A DNA stretch of 64,000 nucleotides, from contig JBGTCV010000117.1 in assembly GCA_041748655.1 (NCBI GenBank), positions 54,087 through 118,086 on the forward strand, in the 5' to 3' direction. Positions 16,794-25,536 of this stretch are shown here, in pieces. The translations under genes and the position numbers were made by a program. The first letter of the stretch is position 1; each line of letters starts with the position of its first letter. A model generated the notes under the pieces. It ran no database searches. It was not told the DNA's origin and was given only the letters and a program-made list of their open reading frames with translations. This DNA is from Leptofilum sp041748655 (lineage in GTDB: Bacteria > Chloroflexota > Anaerolineae > Promineifilales > Promineifilaceae).

Positions 16794-16827
16794 TTTCACG
16801 CCAAACCCCACAAAATCCCAAAGACCC
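16794..16827. mobile_element. Remnant end of a MITE-like element
   Basis: Read on the minus strand this is GGGTCTTTGGGATTTTGTGG followed by GGTTTGGCGTGAAA. It matches one end of the elements at 28404-28510 and 43011-43109 (same order: GGGTCTT-like tip, TTTCGTGGGG-like block, GGCGTGAAAC). The other half is missing here. Confidence 0.65.
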
Positions 16828-16855
16828 ACAGCTGTTTTGTGACCAAACGGACATT

Positions 16856-17506
16856 ATGGGTATCATATTAAAAAAAAGTGTAATGATACCAACAGATAAG
16901 CTGCCAGCGGCGGCAAGAAGGATTATTGTGAATCAATTTGCAGATGTTCATGCCCTGGAAGTGTGGCTGAGAAAACACGGCATCGATTTTGATAGATGGG
17001 GGCAGCACAATAGTAAAAGTTTGCGGAATTTGTGGGAAGAGTTGGAAGCCGGTGAAATTCAATTAAAAGAGAATCCCCCGCTGCGTGTGGTGGAAGTGGT
17101 GCAAATTGTTATTCGGCAGGGCGACCATGTTTTGGTTGAAGCAGAGCAGGAGTTTTTTAACGGCCAGCGCCGCTTCAGGGACCAGCCTCCTTCAGAAAAA
17201 GTGAAGCCGGGCGAAACAATACAGGAAGCGGCTTATCGTTGTTTACAAGAAGAACTCGGCGTGTCGTCAGACCACATCAGGTTACAGATGGAGAGCCACA
17301 AACAGCATCAAACCAACACCAATTCCATCTCATACCCAGGGCTGCCCTCACAGTACAACTTTCATATGCTGGAAGCGGCCGTTTCCGGTTTGCCCACAGA
17401 AGGTTTCTGGCGTGAAAATCAGGCGGGGGGCGCCATTGATCCGGTTAAACGGCATCGCTGGGTCTGGCGACCGATGGCATCGATTCAATTTATTGCTGGT
17501 CAGTAA
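16856..17506 (+). CDS. Nudix-like protein with an altered Nudix box
   Basis: A 216-residue protein. The middle holds a Nudix-type segment: KVKPGETIQEAAYRCLQEEL then GV. In the Nudix consensus the arginine is followed by glutamate (RE), but here it is followed by cysteine, while the later EE pair that binds metal is kept. The N-terminal 70 residues are helical and of unknown role. Whether it hydrolyses nucleoside diphosphate compounds is uncertain. ATG 16883 is an alternative start. Its 3' end overlaps the convergent membrane-protein gene by 17 bases. Confidence 0.6.
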   Translation: MGIILKKSVMIPTDKLPAAARRIIVNQFADVHALEVWLRKHGIDFDRWGQHNSKSLRNLWEELEAGEIQLKENPPLRVVEVVQIVIRQGDHVLVEAEQEFFNGQRRFRDQPPSEKVKPGETIQEAAYRCLQEELGVSSDHIRLQMESHKQHQTNTNSISYPGLPSQYNFHMLEAAVSGLPTEGFWRENQAGGAIDPVKRHRWVWRPMASIQFIAGQ

Positions 17507-18482
17507 CTGTGGTACCCCGTTTCAGCATTGCCTGAACCGATAGGCCAGTTTGCGACAATCCCCAAAGCGCCAGCCCAATCATCCACACCATTTCCAGAAT
17601 GTGCAGCAGTATAGCATATGCCGTCAGGGCAACCTCATCGAAGCCGACCGCGGCCAGCGGCACCACCACCGAGGCATGAAAAATTCCCGGCTGGGTCGGT
17701 GCAGACGGCGGTGACAGTGCCAGCGCCCCCAGCGAGATGGCCAGCCGGTCCGCGGGCATAACGCCTTCCCCCAGCGCCAGCAGGGTGGTGTAAAAAAAGC
17801 CCCAGAAGCAGCTCCAGGCCAGCAAAGAGGTGCCCATCACCTGGGCGAGCTGTTTGGGATGGGAAACGGCCGTTAAATTGTCCACCAAATCGGTCAAAGA
17901 GCGCCGCGCCCCGGCCTCCGTAATGTGCGGCAGTTGGGCAAACCATACCGGCCAGCGGGCCAATACCCGCTCCCGCTGCCGAACCAGCCATAGAATGCCG
18001 GCAAAAGCCCCCAGCAGCACCGTCACTCCACCCACAATTGAGCCGGGCGACAGCGTAATGCCCGCCCCCACAGCTACCGCCGCCACCAGCGCCAGCAGGC
18101 GCAGCAGCTGCTCAAAAAGCCGCTCCACCACAAAGCTGGAGGTCGCTTCGGTGTAGGAAACCGCCCCGCCACGCCCCAGCACCACAATGCGCATCGCCTC
18201 ACCAGCGCGGGCAGGCACGATGATATTGCCCGCATGGCCAATATTGCTGGCATGAAACGTCTCCCACAGCGTGGGCTTGCCGCCCAGCAGCAGCTGCCAG
18301 CGCAGGGCGTAAAACAGCAGCCCCAAAATGAGAAGAAAGGAGGCCAGGAGGAGGTGGGAGGGAACGGCCGTTTGCAACACCTGCTCCACCGCCGCCAAAT
18401 CCACAAACCAGACAAACAGCGCCACGATGGCCCCAATGACCACCAGCAGCCCACCAATTTGCCAGATTTGCTTTCGCTTCAT
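17490..18482 (-). CDS. Flippase-like membrane protein (LPG synthase transmembrane region, UPF0104)
   Basis: A 330-residue integral membrane protein with about eight helices, matching the lysylphosphatidylglycerol synthase transmembrane region family (YbhN/AglD-type). It begins IWQIGGLLVVIGAIVALFVW and has the conserved HASNIGHAGNIIVPARAGEA segment (an N-x-x-P-A-R-x-G-E signature). No C-terminal lysyl-transferase domain is present. In this family, members are proposed lipid or glycolipid flippases; the substrate is unknown. It converges with the Nudix-like gene. Confidence 0.85.
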   Translation of the reverse strand: MKRKQIWQIGGLLVVIGAIVALFVWFVDLAAVEQVLQTAVPSHLLLASFLLILGLLFYALRWQLLLGGKPTLWETFHASNIGHAGNIIVPARAGEAMRIVVLGRGGAVSYTEATSSFVVERLFEQLLRLLALVAAVAVGAGITLSPGSIVGGVTVLLGAFAGILWLVRQRERVLARWPVWFAQLPHITEAGARRSLTDLVDNLTAVSHPKQLAQVMGTSLLAWSCFWGFFYTTLLALGEGVMPADRLAISLGALALSPPSAPTQPGIFHASVVVPLAAVGFDEVALTAYAILLHILEMVWMIGLALWGLSQTGLSVQAMLKRGTTVTDQQ

Positions 18483-18518
18483 TTGATTTTCGGGTTGTTG
18501 AATCGGAAAAAGAAAGAA

Positions 18519-18589
18519 TTGTCATGCCCGCGCAGGCGGGCATCCACAAAGTTCAAAAAGATGGATGCCCGTTTTCACGGGCATGACAA
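18519..18589. repeat. Palindromic repeat, TGTCATGCCCGCG family
   Basis: TTGTCATGCCCGCGCAGGCG and the mirrored CACGGGCATGACAA arms give a 71-base hairpin with TGGATGCCC inside. A close relative at 31332-31398. Similar GTCAT-CCCGCG repeats are widespread in bacterial genomes. Confidence 0.85.
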
Positions 18590-18641
18590 CCAAGGGTTCA
18601 AAAAAATCTGCGCAATCTGCGCCAATCTGTGGATAGCTTCT

Positions 18642-19979
18642 CTACGGATTCATCCGGTTGAGCGTGCGGGGGAACGGGCTGGTCTGGCGAATGTGGTCGA
18701 TGCCGCAAATCCAGGCCACCGTGCGCTCCAGCCCCAGGCCAAAACCGCTGTGCGGCACGCTGCCAAAGCGGCGCAAATCCACGTACCATTGGTAATGCTC
18801 CTGCGGCAGTTCATGCTTGGCAATGGCCGCAACCAGCAGGTCCGGATCGCTCATACGCTCGCTGCCGCCAATGATTTCGCCGTACCCTTCCGGGGCCAGC
18901 AGATCAACGCTTTTGCACACTTCCGGGCGACCCGGCCACGGCTCCATGTAAAACGCCTTCACCTGCGTGGGGTAGCCATAGACAAACACCGGCTTGTCAA
19001 ACTGCCTGGTCAATTCGGTTTCATGGGGCGAACCAAAATCATCCCCCCACTCAATCGCCAGCTGCTCCTTGAGCTCAGGGTCGTCCGTGGCTTCGCGAAT
19101 GGCGTGGATGCGCTCAATCGCCTCGTCGTAGCTGATGCGCGGGAACGGCGCTTTCATGTTTTCCAGCGCGGTCAGGTCACGCTCCAGCAGCGCCAGCTCG
19201 GGCTGCCGTTTGGCCAGCGTGGTTTGCACAATGTACTCAATAAAGCGCTCCTCAAAGCCCATCAGGTCGTCCAGGTCGAAGTAGGCCATTTCTGGCTCTA
19301 CCATCCAAAATTCGGCCAGATGGCGGCGCGTTTTCGACTTTTCGGCGCGGAAGGTGGGGCCGAAGCAGTACACCTTGCCAAAGGCCATGATGTTGGCCTC
19401 GTTGTACAGCTGGCCAGTCTGGGCCAGGTACGCTTTTTCGTCGAAGTAGCCCAACTCAAAGAGGGTGCTGGTGCCTTCGGCCGCTGCCGGGGTAATGATG
19501 GGCGTATCGATATTGAGGAACCCTTCGTTGTCTAAAAAGTCGATGATGGCTCGCTTGATGGTGGTACGGATGCGCATGATAGCCCACTGCTGGCTGGAGC
19601 GCAGCCAGAGGTGGCGATTGTCCATCAGAAACTCCACACCGTGCTCTTTGGGGGTAATCGGGTAGTCAGAGACGTTTTGCAGTAGGTCCAGCCCGTCTAC
19701 GGCGATTTCGTAGCCGCTGGGCAGGCCGGGGGCGCGATTATTTTCTTTCACCGTGCCGGTGATGATGAGGGAGGATTCCTGCCCCAATCCCTTCAGCGTT
19801 TCAAACAGGTCATCCCCCACTTCGGGGCGAAAGGCGACGCCCTGGGTCATGCCGCTGCCGTCACGCAGGCGCAGGAAGATGAGCTTGCCTTTGTGGGTGC
19901 TGTTGTACAGCCACCCTTTAATTGTCACTTGTTGGCCGACGTAATCGGCAATATTTTGGATTGAAATATGTGGTGCCAT
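18642..19979 (-). CDS. asnS: Asparaginyl-tRNA synthetase
   Basis: A 445-residue class IIb aminoacyl-tRNA synthetase that charges tRNA-Asn. The N-terminal OB-fold anticodon-binding domain covers about residues 1-110 (VTIKGWLYNSTHKGKLIFLR). Motif 2 is FGPTFRAEKSKTRRHLAEFW and motif 3 is GLGLERTVAWICG. FRAEKSKTRRHLAEF with AEGTSTLFEL is characteristic of AsnRS rather than AspRS. Its length fits bacterial AsnRS. It contains no ACGGCCGT octamer over 1.3 kb, unlike most genes here. Confidence 0.95.
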   Translation of the reverse strand: MAPHISIQNIADYVGQQVTIKGWLYNSTHKGKLIFLRLRDGSGMTQGVAFRPEVGDDLFETLKGLGQESSLIITGTVKENNRAPGLPSGYEIAVDGLDLLQNVSDYPITPKEHGVEFLMDNRHLWLRSSQQWAIMRIRTTIKRAIIDFLDNEGFLNIDTPIITPAAAEGTSTLFELGYFDEKAYLAQTGQLYNEANIMAFGKVYCFGPTFRAEKSKTRRHLAEFWMVEPEMAYFDLDDLMGFEERFIEYIVQTTLAKRQPELALLERDLTALENMKAPFPRISYDEAIERIHAIREATDDPELKEQLAIEWGDDFGSPHETELTRQFDKPVFVYGYPTQVKAFYMEPWPGRPEVCKSVDLLAPEGYGEIIGGSERMSDPDLLVAAIAKHELPQEHYQWYVDLRRFGSVPHSGFGLGLERTVAWICGIDHIRQTSPFPRTLNRMNP

Positions 19980-20061
19980 CTTTTTCTCCAGTTTCTTGTT
20001 TTGGGCAGCGGGAATTGTACCACAGTTGGTGGGGGCCGATGCGCTTTTTTTGCCAGGAAAG

Positions 20062-20988
20062 TTACGCGGAAATCAGCTCTTTGGCGAACTGGAGAATTTC
20101 CTGGGCCAGGCGGCTGCGGTCGGCGGCGGTGTGCATCATCGTGTCCAGGCAGCGGGTATCTACGTCTAAATCGTCACAGCGGCCTGCATCTTGCTGGTCG
20201 TAGACGAAGCCGTCGATCAGTTCGCCGTAATAGTTGGCGATGGCCCGGCTGGTGGCTGGAAAACCCAGCTCCTGCATCATTTTGGCGGCGGGGCCTTTAA
20301 CCGCCTGCCCACCGACAATGGGGCTGACGGCGATGATGGCTTTGGGCAAATCCATCATCAGGGCACGGATGGGGTAGACGTTGAGGATGGGGTCGATGCT
20401 GACGAACGGGTTGGAGGGGGCGATGAGGACGAGATCGGCCGTTTCAAAAGCGCGAATCACAGAGCGGGTGGCGCGAACGTCTTCGGGCAGCACCACTTTG
20501 GTGACGGGGGGCTGCCATTTTTCCTGCACAAACCATGTTTGGAAGGGGTAAAGAGTCTCGCCGCTTTGGATTTGAGTGGGGGCGAGTTGGTTGCTCATTG
20601 GCAGCACGGTAACGGGGATGCCCATTTTTTGGCAGAGGTGTTGGGTAACGGCCGTTAACGTCTCCCCGGCTCTCAGTAAATGCGTCCGCGTCAGATGCGT
20701 CGCCAAATCTAGATCGCCCAGCCGGAACCAGTCTGGCCCGCCTAGAGCGCCTATTTCGGTGATGGTGCGCCACGTTTCGCCAGTGCGACCCCAACCCGTT
20801 TCATCGTTGGCCAGGTTGGCCAGCCGGTAGAGTACGGTGTCTAAATCAGGGCAAATCGTCAGTCCCAAATGCTCAAAATCATCGCCGGTGTTGACGACGA
20901 TGGTGACATCTTCTGCGGGTAGAATGCAGGCGATGCCGTCAGCCAGTTTGGCCCCGCCGACACCCCCTGACAAAACCACAACTTTCAT
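20062..20988 (-). CDS. cofD: 2-phospho-L-lactate transferase (coenzyme F420 biosynthesis)
   Basis: About 308 residues with the CofD hallmarks: MKVVVLSGGVGGAKLADGI at the start, the VNTGDDFEHLGLTICPDLDT segment, then GWGRTGETW, LGDLDLATHLTRT and IAPSNPFVSIDPIL. CofD/FbiA joins a lactyl-2-phosphate or phosphoenolpyruvyl donor to the deazaflavin F0. ATG 20988 is chosen because GGAG stands six bases before it. This start lies two bases after the stop of the M20 hydrolase gene, so the two are probably one transcript. The other cof genes are not in this window. Confidence 0.93.
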   Translation of the reverse strand: MKVVVLSGGVGGAKLADGIACILPAEDVTIVVNTGDDFEHLGLTICPDLDTVLYRLANLANDETGWGRTGETWRTITEIGALGGPDWFRLGDLDLATHLTRTHLLRAGETLTAVTQHLCQKMGIPVTVLPMSNQLAPTQIQSGETLYPFQTWFVQEKWQPPVTKVVLPEDVRATRSVIRAFETADLVLIAPSNPFVSIDPILNVYPIRALMMDLPKAIIAVSPIVGGQAVKGPAAKMMQELGFPATSRAIANYYGELIDGFVYDQQDAGRCDDLDVDTRCLDTMMHTAADRSRLAQEILQFAKELISA

Positions 20989-20989
20989 C

Positions 20990-22180
20990 TCAACTCCTTC
21001 CATTGCGCATGACGTAGCTGGCGGCGGCTTCGCCCATAATGGATACGCCATCGATCATGGCCCGTTCGTCGAAGTTGAAGCGGGGATGATGGTGCGGGAA
21101 GTTGATGCCCGCCTCTTCGTTGCTGGCTCCAATGAAAAAATAGCAGCCAGGTATCTCGTCTAAAAAGAAACCCATATCTTCAGAGGCCATTGTGCGCTTG
21201 GCGACAATGTTTTCGGTACCCATGATTTTGGCGGCGGCGTCGTAGACAACGGCCGTTGGCTCCGGCGCATTCACCACGGCCTGGACAATGGCAATCGTTT
21301 CCATCGTTGCTTTGCAGTTGAGCGCTTCGGCCATGCTGGTGGCCATTTCCAAAATGCGACGGTAGATCATGCGGTGCAGATCGTTGTCGTAGCTGCGCAC
21401 CGTGCCTTTGAGCAGCGCCTTGTCTGGAATGACGTTGAAGGTGGTTCCGGCCGAAAACTGGCCAATAGAGACCACCACGCTGTCTTGCGGATTCACGTTG
21501 CGGCTGACGATGCTTTGCAGCGCAGCCACGATGTGGGCCGCAGCCAAAATGGGGTCGATGGCTAAATGGGGGGCAGCGCCGTGCCCTCCTTTGCCCTGCA
21601 CTGTCAGGGTAAAGACGCTGGAGGAAGCCATGCAAGGGCCAGACATGACGCGAACCTTACCATAGGGTTCCGGTGTCCATAGGTGCATTGCCAGGGCAAC
21701 ATCTGGTCTGGGATTCTCCAGCACACCATCGGCGAGCATGGCAATGGCCCCACCCAGACCTTCTTCGCCGGGCTGGAAGACAAATTTTAGCGTGCCCGCC
21801 AAATTTTCCTGATAGCGGGACATGATTTTGGCCAGCCCCAGCCCCATTGCGGTGTGACCATCGTGGCCGCAGGCATGCATAACGCCTTCATTTTGCGAAC
21901 CAAAGGGCAGTCCCGTTTCTTCCTGAATAGGCAGGGCGTCCATATCAAAGCGCAGCAGGACGGTGGGACCATCTTTGGGGCCTTCCAGCAGGCCAACCAC
22001 GCCAGTCTGGCCAACACCAGCCTGGACCTCAAAGCCGTACTCGTTGAGCCGCTCAGCGACGATGCCTGCGGTGCGGGTTTCTTCAAAGCCCAGCTCTGGA
22101 TGTTGATGCAAATCGCGCCGGGTAGCGACGAGTTCATCATAAATCAATTCTGCTTCTTGTTTAAAGTTTGGTGGGTTCAT
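20990..22180 (-). CDS. M20 family metal-dependent amidohydrolase
   Basis: A 396-residue protein of the M20D/amidohydrolase group (hippurate hydrolase, IAA-amino acid hydrolase, N-acetyl-diaminopimelate deacetylase). The zinc-binding sites HACGHDGHTA and FQPGEEGLGG, the dimerisation-domain part GKGGHGAAPHLAIDPI and the C-terminal ASEDMGFFL motif with HHP are all visible. These enzymes cleave N-acyl or amide bonds of amino acids. The substrate is not evident. It is upstream of cofD with the same direction. Confidence 0.9.
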   Translation of the reverse strand: MNPPNFKQEAELIYDELVATRRDLHQHPELGFEETRTAGIVAERLNEYGFEVQAGVGQTGVVGLLEGPKDGPTVLLRFDMDALPIQEETGLPFGSQNEGVMHACGHDGHTAMGLGLAKIMSRYQENLAGTLKFVFQPGEEGLGGAIAMLADGVLENPRPDVALAMHLWTPEPYGKVRVMSGPCMASSSVFTLTVQGKGGHGAAPHLAIDPILAAAHIVAALQSIVSRNVNPQDSVVVSIGQFSAGTTFNVIPDKALLKGTVRSYDNDLHRMIYRRILEMATSMAEALNCKATMETIAIVQAVVNAPEPTAVVYDAAAKIMGTENIVAKRTMASEDMGFFLDEIPGCYFFIGASNEEAGINFPHHHPRFNFDERAMIDGVSIMGEAAASYVMRNGRS

Positions 22181-22541
22181 TACTCTGCCAATGTTTATGA
22201 TTTAGATATTTATAGTAAAGATAGTATAGCGGCAAAATCTGATTAATGGTGTGGCATGATGTCGCTTTTTACGGGATGTTTATTATGATTACGGCCGTTT
22301 CCCTTATATTCTTGCCACACACTTACGCCATTCATGACAACGAAAGCAGCTTGACTGCCTGACCTCACTTTATTTTACCTGATTCATCGTGTTAAAGCGG
22401 AATTTAAAGAAAAAACCTTCACTATTTTCAAAAGCAGTTAAAATTTTTGCGCAACCGCTGCACCAAACCGATTCAATGTGATAAGATCCCATTCCTAACT
22501 TTCATAAATTTCGCGCCTCCGCGTTCAAAAAGGAGAATTTT
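22181..22541. promoter_or_regulatory. Intergenic region between divergent M20 hydrolase and translin genes
   Basis: About 360 bases. It must hold the promoters of both genes, and contains one ACGGCCGT octamer near 22292 and AT-rich stretches, but I see no clear -35/-10 pair, operator or RNA gene. AAGGAG lies eight to ten bases before the translin GTG start. Confidence 0.4.
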
Positions 22542-23174
22542 GTGGATCAATTAGACACAATCGCCGACCAGATTCGCACCGAGTTTGAACAGGTCAACAC
22601 CGCCCGTGACCAGGCGTATCAGCGCTCTCGTCAGCTCATCAGTCTGTGCGCCCGCGCCATCCGTGCCATTCACCGAGAGGAGTGGGCAACGGCCGAATCT
22701 CTCATTGCCGAAGCGCAAGAAGCCACCAAAACATTGGTAGCTGGCGTACAGGATTACCCCAACCTCTACCATGCAGGCTATACCCAGGACGCCGTCAAGG
22801 AATTTGTAGAGGCCAACCTTACGTATGCCCTGGTGCGCAATCGTCCGCTGCCCACCCCGGAAGAGCTGGGTACCGAGGGCAACACCTGGCTTAACGGGCT
22901 GGCCGAAGCCGCTACCGAACTGCGCCGCCGCATTCTGGACATCATTCGCCACGGCCACAGCGATGAAGCGGAGCGGCTGCTGGACGTGATGGACCAGATT
23001 TACAGCCAGCTGGTTACGTTTGACTTCAACGACAGCATCACCGGAGGATTGCGCCGCCGCACAGACACGGTGCGTGCGGTACTGGAGCGCACCCGTGGCG
23101 ATATCACGAACAGCCTGCGACAGGCCCAGCTGGAAGAGGCGCTGAAAAATGTGGAACGTCGGCTCAATAGATAA
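22542..23174 (+). CDS. Translin family protein
   Basis: A 210-residue all-helical protein. The segments DYPNLYHAGYTQDAVKEFVE and LRRRTDTVRAVLERTRGDIT fit the translin family (Pfam Translin), best known from eukaryotic translin/TRAX and archaeal homologues that bind single-stranded RNA or DNA. The acidic residues that make TRAX an endonuclease are not obvious. It starts with GTG after AAGGAGAATTTT. Role here unknown; RNA binding is an inference from the family. Confidence 0.75.
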   Translation: MDQLDTIADQIRTEFEQVNTARDQAYQRSRQLISLCARAIRAIHREEWATAESLIAEAQEATKTLVAGVQDYPNLYHAGYTQDAVKEFVEANLTYALVRNRPLPTPEELGTEGNTWLNGLAEAATELRRRILDIIRHGHSDEAERLLDVMDQIYSQLVTFDFNDSITGGLRRRTDTVRAVLERTRGDITNSLRQAQLEEALKNVERRLNR

Positions 23175-23233
23175 TGGATTTATGAGCAATTTCGGTAAGG
23201 GTGTGTTTCATTTCAGTTGAAACAATATAGTCG

Positions 23234-23352
23234 TGTCATTCCGAGCCCTTCGATACCTCAGGGCAGGCTGTCTTCGGAGCGAGGAATCTTTGGTGCCGAT
23301 CAAGCGCTCTGCTCTGACAACTGAAAGATTCCTCCCGTTGGTCGGAATGACA
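23234..23352. repeat. Palindromic repeat, TGTCATTCCGAGC family
   Basis: TGTCATTCCGAG at 23234 and CGGAATGACA ending at 23352 are outer arms; GAGGAATCTTTGG and AAAGATTCCTC are inner arms. The 119-base unit separates the translin gene from the convergent membrane-protein gene. Confidence 0.85.
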
Positions 23353-23354
23353 AG

Positions 23355-23771
23355 TTACTCAATTTCGGTCCCTGCCCCAGCCCAAATCAACCCCCCGCCT
23401 AACCCCACCAAAAACCCAACGGCCGTCCACAGCGGCAGCAGGTGCCACACCCACTCAATCTCGGCCTGGCTAAATTCCGGGCCGTGGGCGTGCAGGCCGG
23501 TTTTGACGGCCATGAAGATGAGGCTGAGAACAGCGCTACCCCCGCCGATGATTGCGCCGGAAACGGCCGTTATCCCCACCCCCATACCCCGCCCCAACAC
23601 CTTGCCCCCCAGCCAGCGCTGCCAGCCATGCCCCAGCAGCAAAATCGCCGTCACGGTGCCCATGATGACTACCTGAACCAACGCACCTTCCAGGGGAATC
23701 CAGACGGCCGTATAAACAACCCATATCCCCAACAGCCACTTCAAACCCGGAACTTTCTGCGGAAAAACCAT
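23355..23771 (-). CDS. Small integral membrane protein, function unknown
   Basis: About 138 residues with four hydrophobic segments: LLGIWVVYTAVWIPLEGALV, IMGTVTAILLLG, GITAVSGAIIGGGSAVLSLI and LPLWTAVGFLVGLGGGLIW. No known family recognised. ATG 23771 (MVFPQKVPGLKW) is chosen because AAGG precedes it; a TTG at 23795 is the farther alternative. It ends right beside the palindromic repeat. Three ACGGCCGT octamers fall within it. Confidence 0.6.
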   Translation of the reverse strand: MVFPQKVPGLKWLLGIWVVYTAVWIPLEGALVQVVIMGTVTAILLLGHGWQRWLGGKVLGRGMGVGITAVSGAIIGGGSAVLSLIFMAVKTGLHAHGPEFSQAEIEWVWHLLPLWTAVGFLVGLGGGLIWAGAGTEIE

Positions 23772-23858
23772 ATGCGGAATCCTTAAGCCTGGCAAAACGG
23801 ACGGCAGTCAACATCTGCAAACTGCGGTATCATTAGACAATATCGGAAACAAGAATTG

Positions 23859-23936
23859 AGCCACAGATTAACGCAGATTTTTTGCCTTTAATCTGCGAGC
23901 GCCATTTGCGCCAATCTGCGAAATCTACGGATTATT
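23859..23936. repeat. Degenerate palindromic repeat, GCAGATTTTTTGCC family
   Basis: AGCCACAGATTAACGCAGAT and AATCTGCGAAATCTACGG are loose mirror arms with an ATCTGCGAGCG centre. Half-copies of the same kind occur at 18600-18640 and, in frame, at 62299-62365. Confidence 0.55.
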
Positions 23937-24011
23937 TTTTGACATAACGTTAAATTCAATAATGTCTATTCTATAAAATAGCAAAAATCGTAAATGTTCT
24001 GGAGGTATTTT

Positions 24012-24563
24012 ATGACAAAAGTGATCATTGTAGGCGATGGACCAGGCGGCTTGAGCTGTGCCCTTTTTTTGGCCAAAAAAGGGGTCGATGTGACCGTGTA
24101 CGGGCAGGATAAAACCGCCATGCATTACGCCGAACTGCACAACTACCTGGGCATCCCCAAGATTCTGGGCAGCGATTTCCAGGAAATTGCCAAAAAACAG
24201 GTGGCCGATTTTGGCGCAGACCTGCAAGATGCCCTGGTCACTGAGGTGAGCAAAACAGACGGCGGTTTCAGCGTTACGCTGGAAGATGGCAGCAGCCACA
24301 CCGCCCAATACGTCGTGCTGGCCGAGGGCAAAGGCGTCAAATTGAATGAAAGTTTGGGGCTAACCAAAGGAGGGCGCAGTGTAGAAGTGGATCGCAACGG
24401 CCGTACGGCCGTCTCTAACCTCTACGCCGTGGGCCGCAGCACTAAAATGAACCGCAGCCAGGCAATTATCTCCGCCGGGGAAGGCGCTTCCACCGCCCTC
24501 GACATCCTCTCCGCCGAAGCCGGTCGCGACGTCCTGGATTACGACACACCCCCGAAAGAGTAA
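24012..24563 (+). CDS. Single-domain FAD-binding protein related to thioredoxin reductase
   Basis: About 183 residues. The N-terminal Rossmann motif is GDGPGGLSCALFLAKKG (a GxGxxG nucleotide-binding loop), and the C-terminal NLYAVGRSTKMNRSQAIISA with GEGASTALDI matches the last FAD-contacting part of thioredoxin reductases. The central NADPH-binding domain and the redox CxxC pair are missing, and the length is about half of the 310 residues usual for the family. The reading frame is intact, so this is probably a genuine compact flavoprotein. It starts at ATG 24012 after GGAGGTATTT, an excellent ribosome-binding site. Confidence 0.75.
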   Translation: MTKVIIVGDGPGGLSCALFLAKKGVDVTVYGQDKTAMHYAELHNYLGIPKILGSDFQEIAKKQVADFGADLQDALVTEVSKTDGGFSVTLEDGSSHTAQYVVLAEGKGVKLNESLGLTKGGRSVEVDRNGRTAVSNLYAVGRSTKMNRSQAIISAGEGASTALDILSAEAGRDVLDYDTPPKE

Positions 24564-24600
24564 TCGGTAATCGGTTCACCGTTCACCGATTACCGTTCAC
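24564..24600. repeat. Palindromic repeat, TCGGTAATCGG family
   Basis: TCGGTAATCGGTTCACC and GTTCACCGATTACCG pair into a 37-base hairpin just after the flavoprotein stop codon and just before the DUF4230 stop codon, so it may end transcription from both sides. Same family as 8412-8490. Confidence 0.8.
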
Positions 24601-25322
24601 GGCTGCGGTGTCGGCGTTACCAACACATACCCTTTCGGTACTTCCTGCACGTAAGGCTCTGCGGTTGGGGGCGTATCGTCGGTAAAGATCACGGTTTCAA
24701 AACCCAAACCTTGCATAAAGGTGAGCATAAACTGCTGGGCATTGAAATTAGCTTTTTCCAGCACGCCGCTGTTAATCGCTTCCTCAATAAGCACGCTTTC
24801 CGCCAGGCGACGCACTTCGGTTTCCAGCTGTGGGTCGGCACGAGTAAACAGCCCCGTGTCCCGATCTGCTACGTAGGATTTTTCGTTATTCAGGGCGGGC
24901 AAATCGTCAAACAGAGTAGCGGGGGGAATGTGAACCATCACCGTGGTGGGATCCACCACCTGAATATCGGCTGGAGTCATATTGGCTAGATCGATGCCAG
25001 CCACCACTTTGCCGTTGGCCACAAAAATCATCGTTTCACCCATTGCCCCCCACAAATAATCATTGTTTCGTTCGGCCGTCACGATTTTTTCTAAATCGAC
25101 CGAGGCAGTTTCCAACCGGGCCAGATCGTTAATTTGGTGGACAATAGTGACGCTACTGGGCAATATGACGGGCGTGGCGGGGATAATAAGCTGCTGCATA
25201 AACTCACCAATAGGCTGGCCGACCGTTCCTACCTTATTGACGGTAGCCACAAAAGTGAAGGCAGCAATGGCCCCTATCACAAAAAAGATTATTAAAAAAA
25301 GATAAGCTAATTTTCTTAGCAT
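24597..25322 (-). CDS. DUF4230 family membrane-anchored protein
   Basis: A 241-residue protein with an N-terminal membrane anchor (LAYLFLIIFFVIGAIAAFTF) and an extracytoplasmic DUF4230-like domain: INDLARLETASVDLEKIVTA, GKVVAGIDLANM, the PTTVMVHIPPATLFD strand region, and the helical end RLAESVLIEEAINSGVLEKA followed by NAQQFMLTFMQGLGF. Function unknown. It converges with the flavoprotein gene. It has no ACGGCCGT octamer. Confidence 0.75.
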   Translation of the reverse strand: MLRKLAYLFLIIFFVIGAIAAFTFVATVNKVGTVGQPIGEFMQQLIIPATPVILPSSVTIVHQINDLARLETASVDLEKIVTAERNNDYLWGAMGETMIFVANGKVVAGIDLANMTPADIQVVDPTTVMVHIPPATLFDDLPALNNEKSYVADRDTGLFTRADPQLETEVRRLAESVLIEEAINSGVLEKANFNAQQFMLTFMQGLGFETVIFTDDTPPTAEPYVQEVPKGYVLVTPTPQP

Positions 25323-25536
25323 GGTGTTATATACTCCTGCAAAACTGCGGTTATCTGGCTAATTTTGCGCATTTTACACTTCTTCGACACCACATTAAAG
25401 CTGTTGTCACCTATAAATAACGTTAGAACGGCCGTATTAGTTGCGCTTTCCCCCCGGTACTTTTGGATAATGGACCACACACACCAAAATCACCTGCGTA
25501 CTTGACTTGCCCCGCTCGTTTCTCCACAATACGCTC

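Noticed and set aside
18519..18589. Complete transposon
   Set aside because: The repeat is only 71 bases, without coding capacity; it belongs to the common GTCAT-CCCGCG type of repeats.
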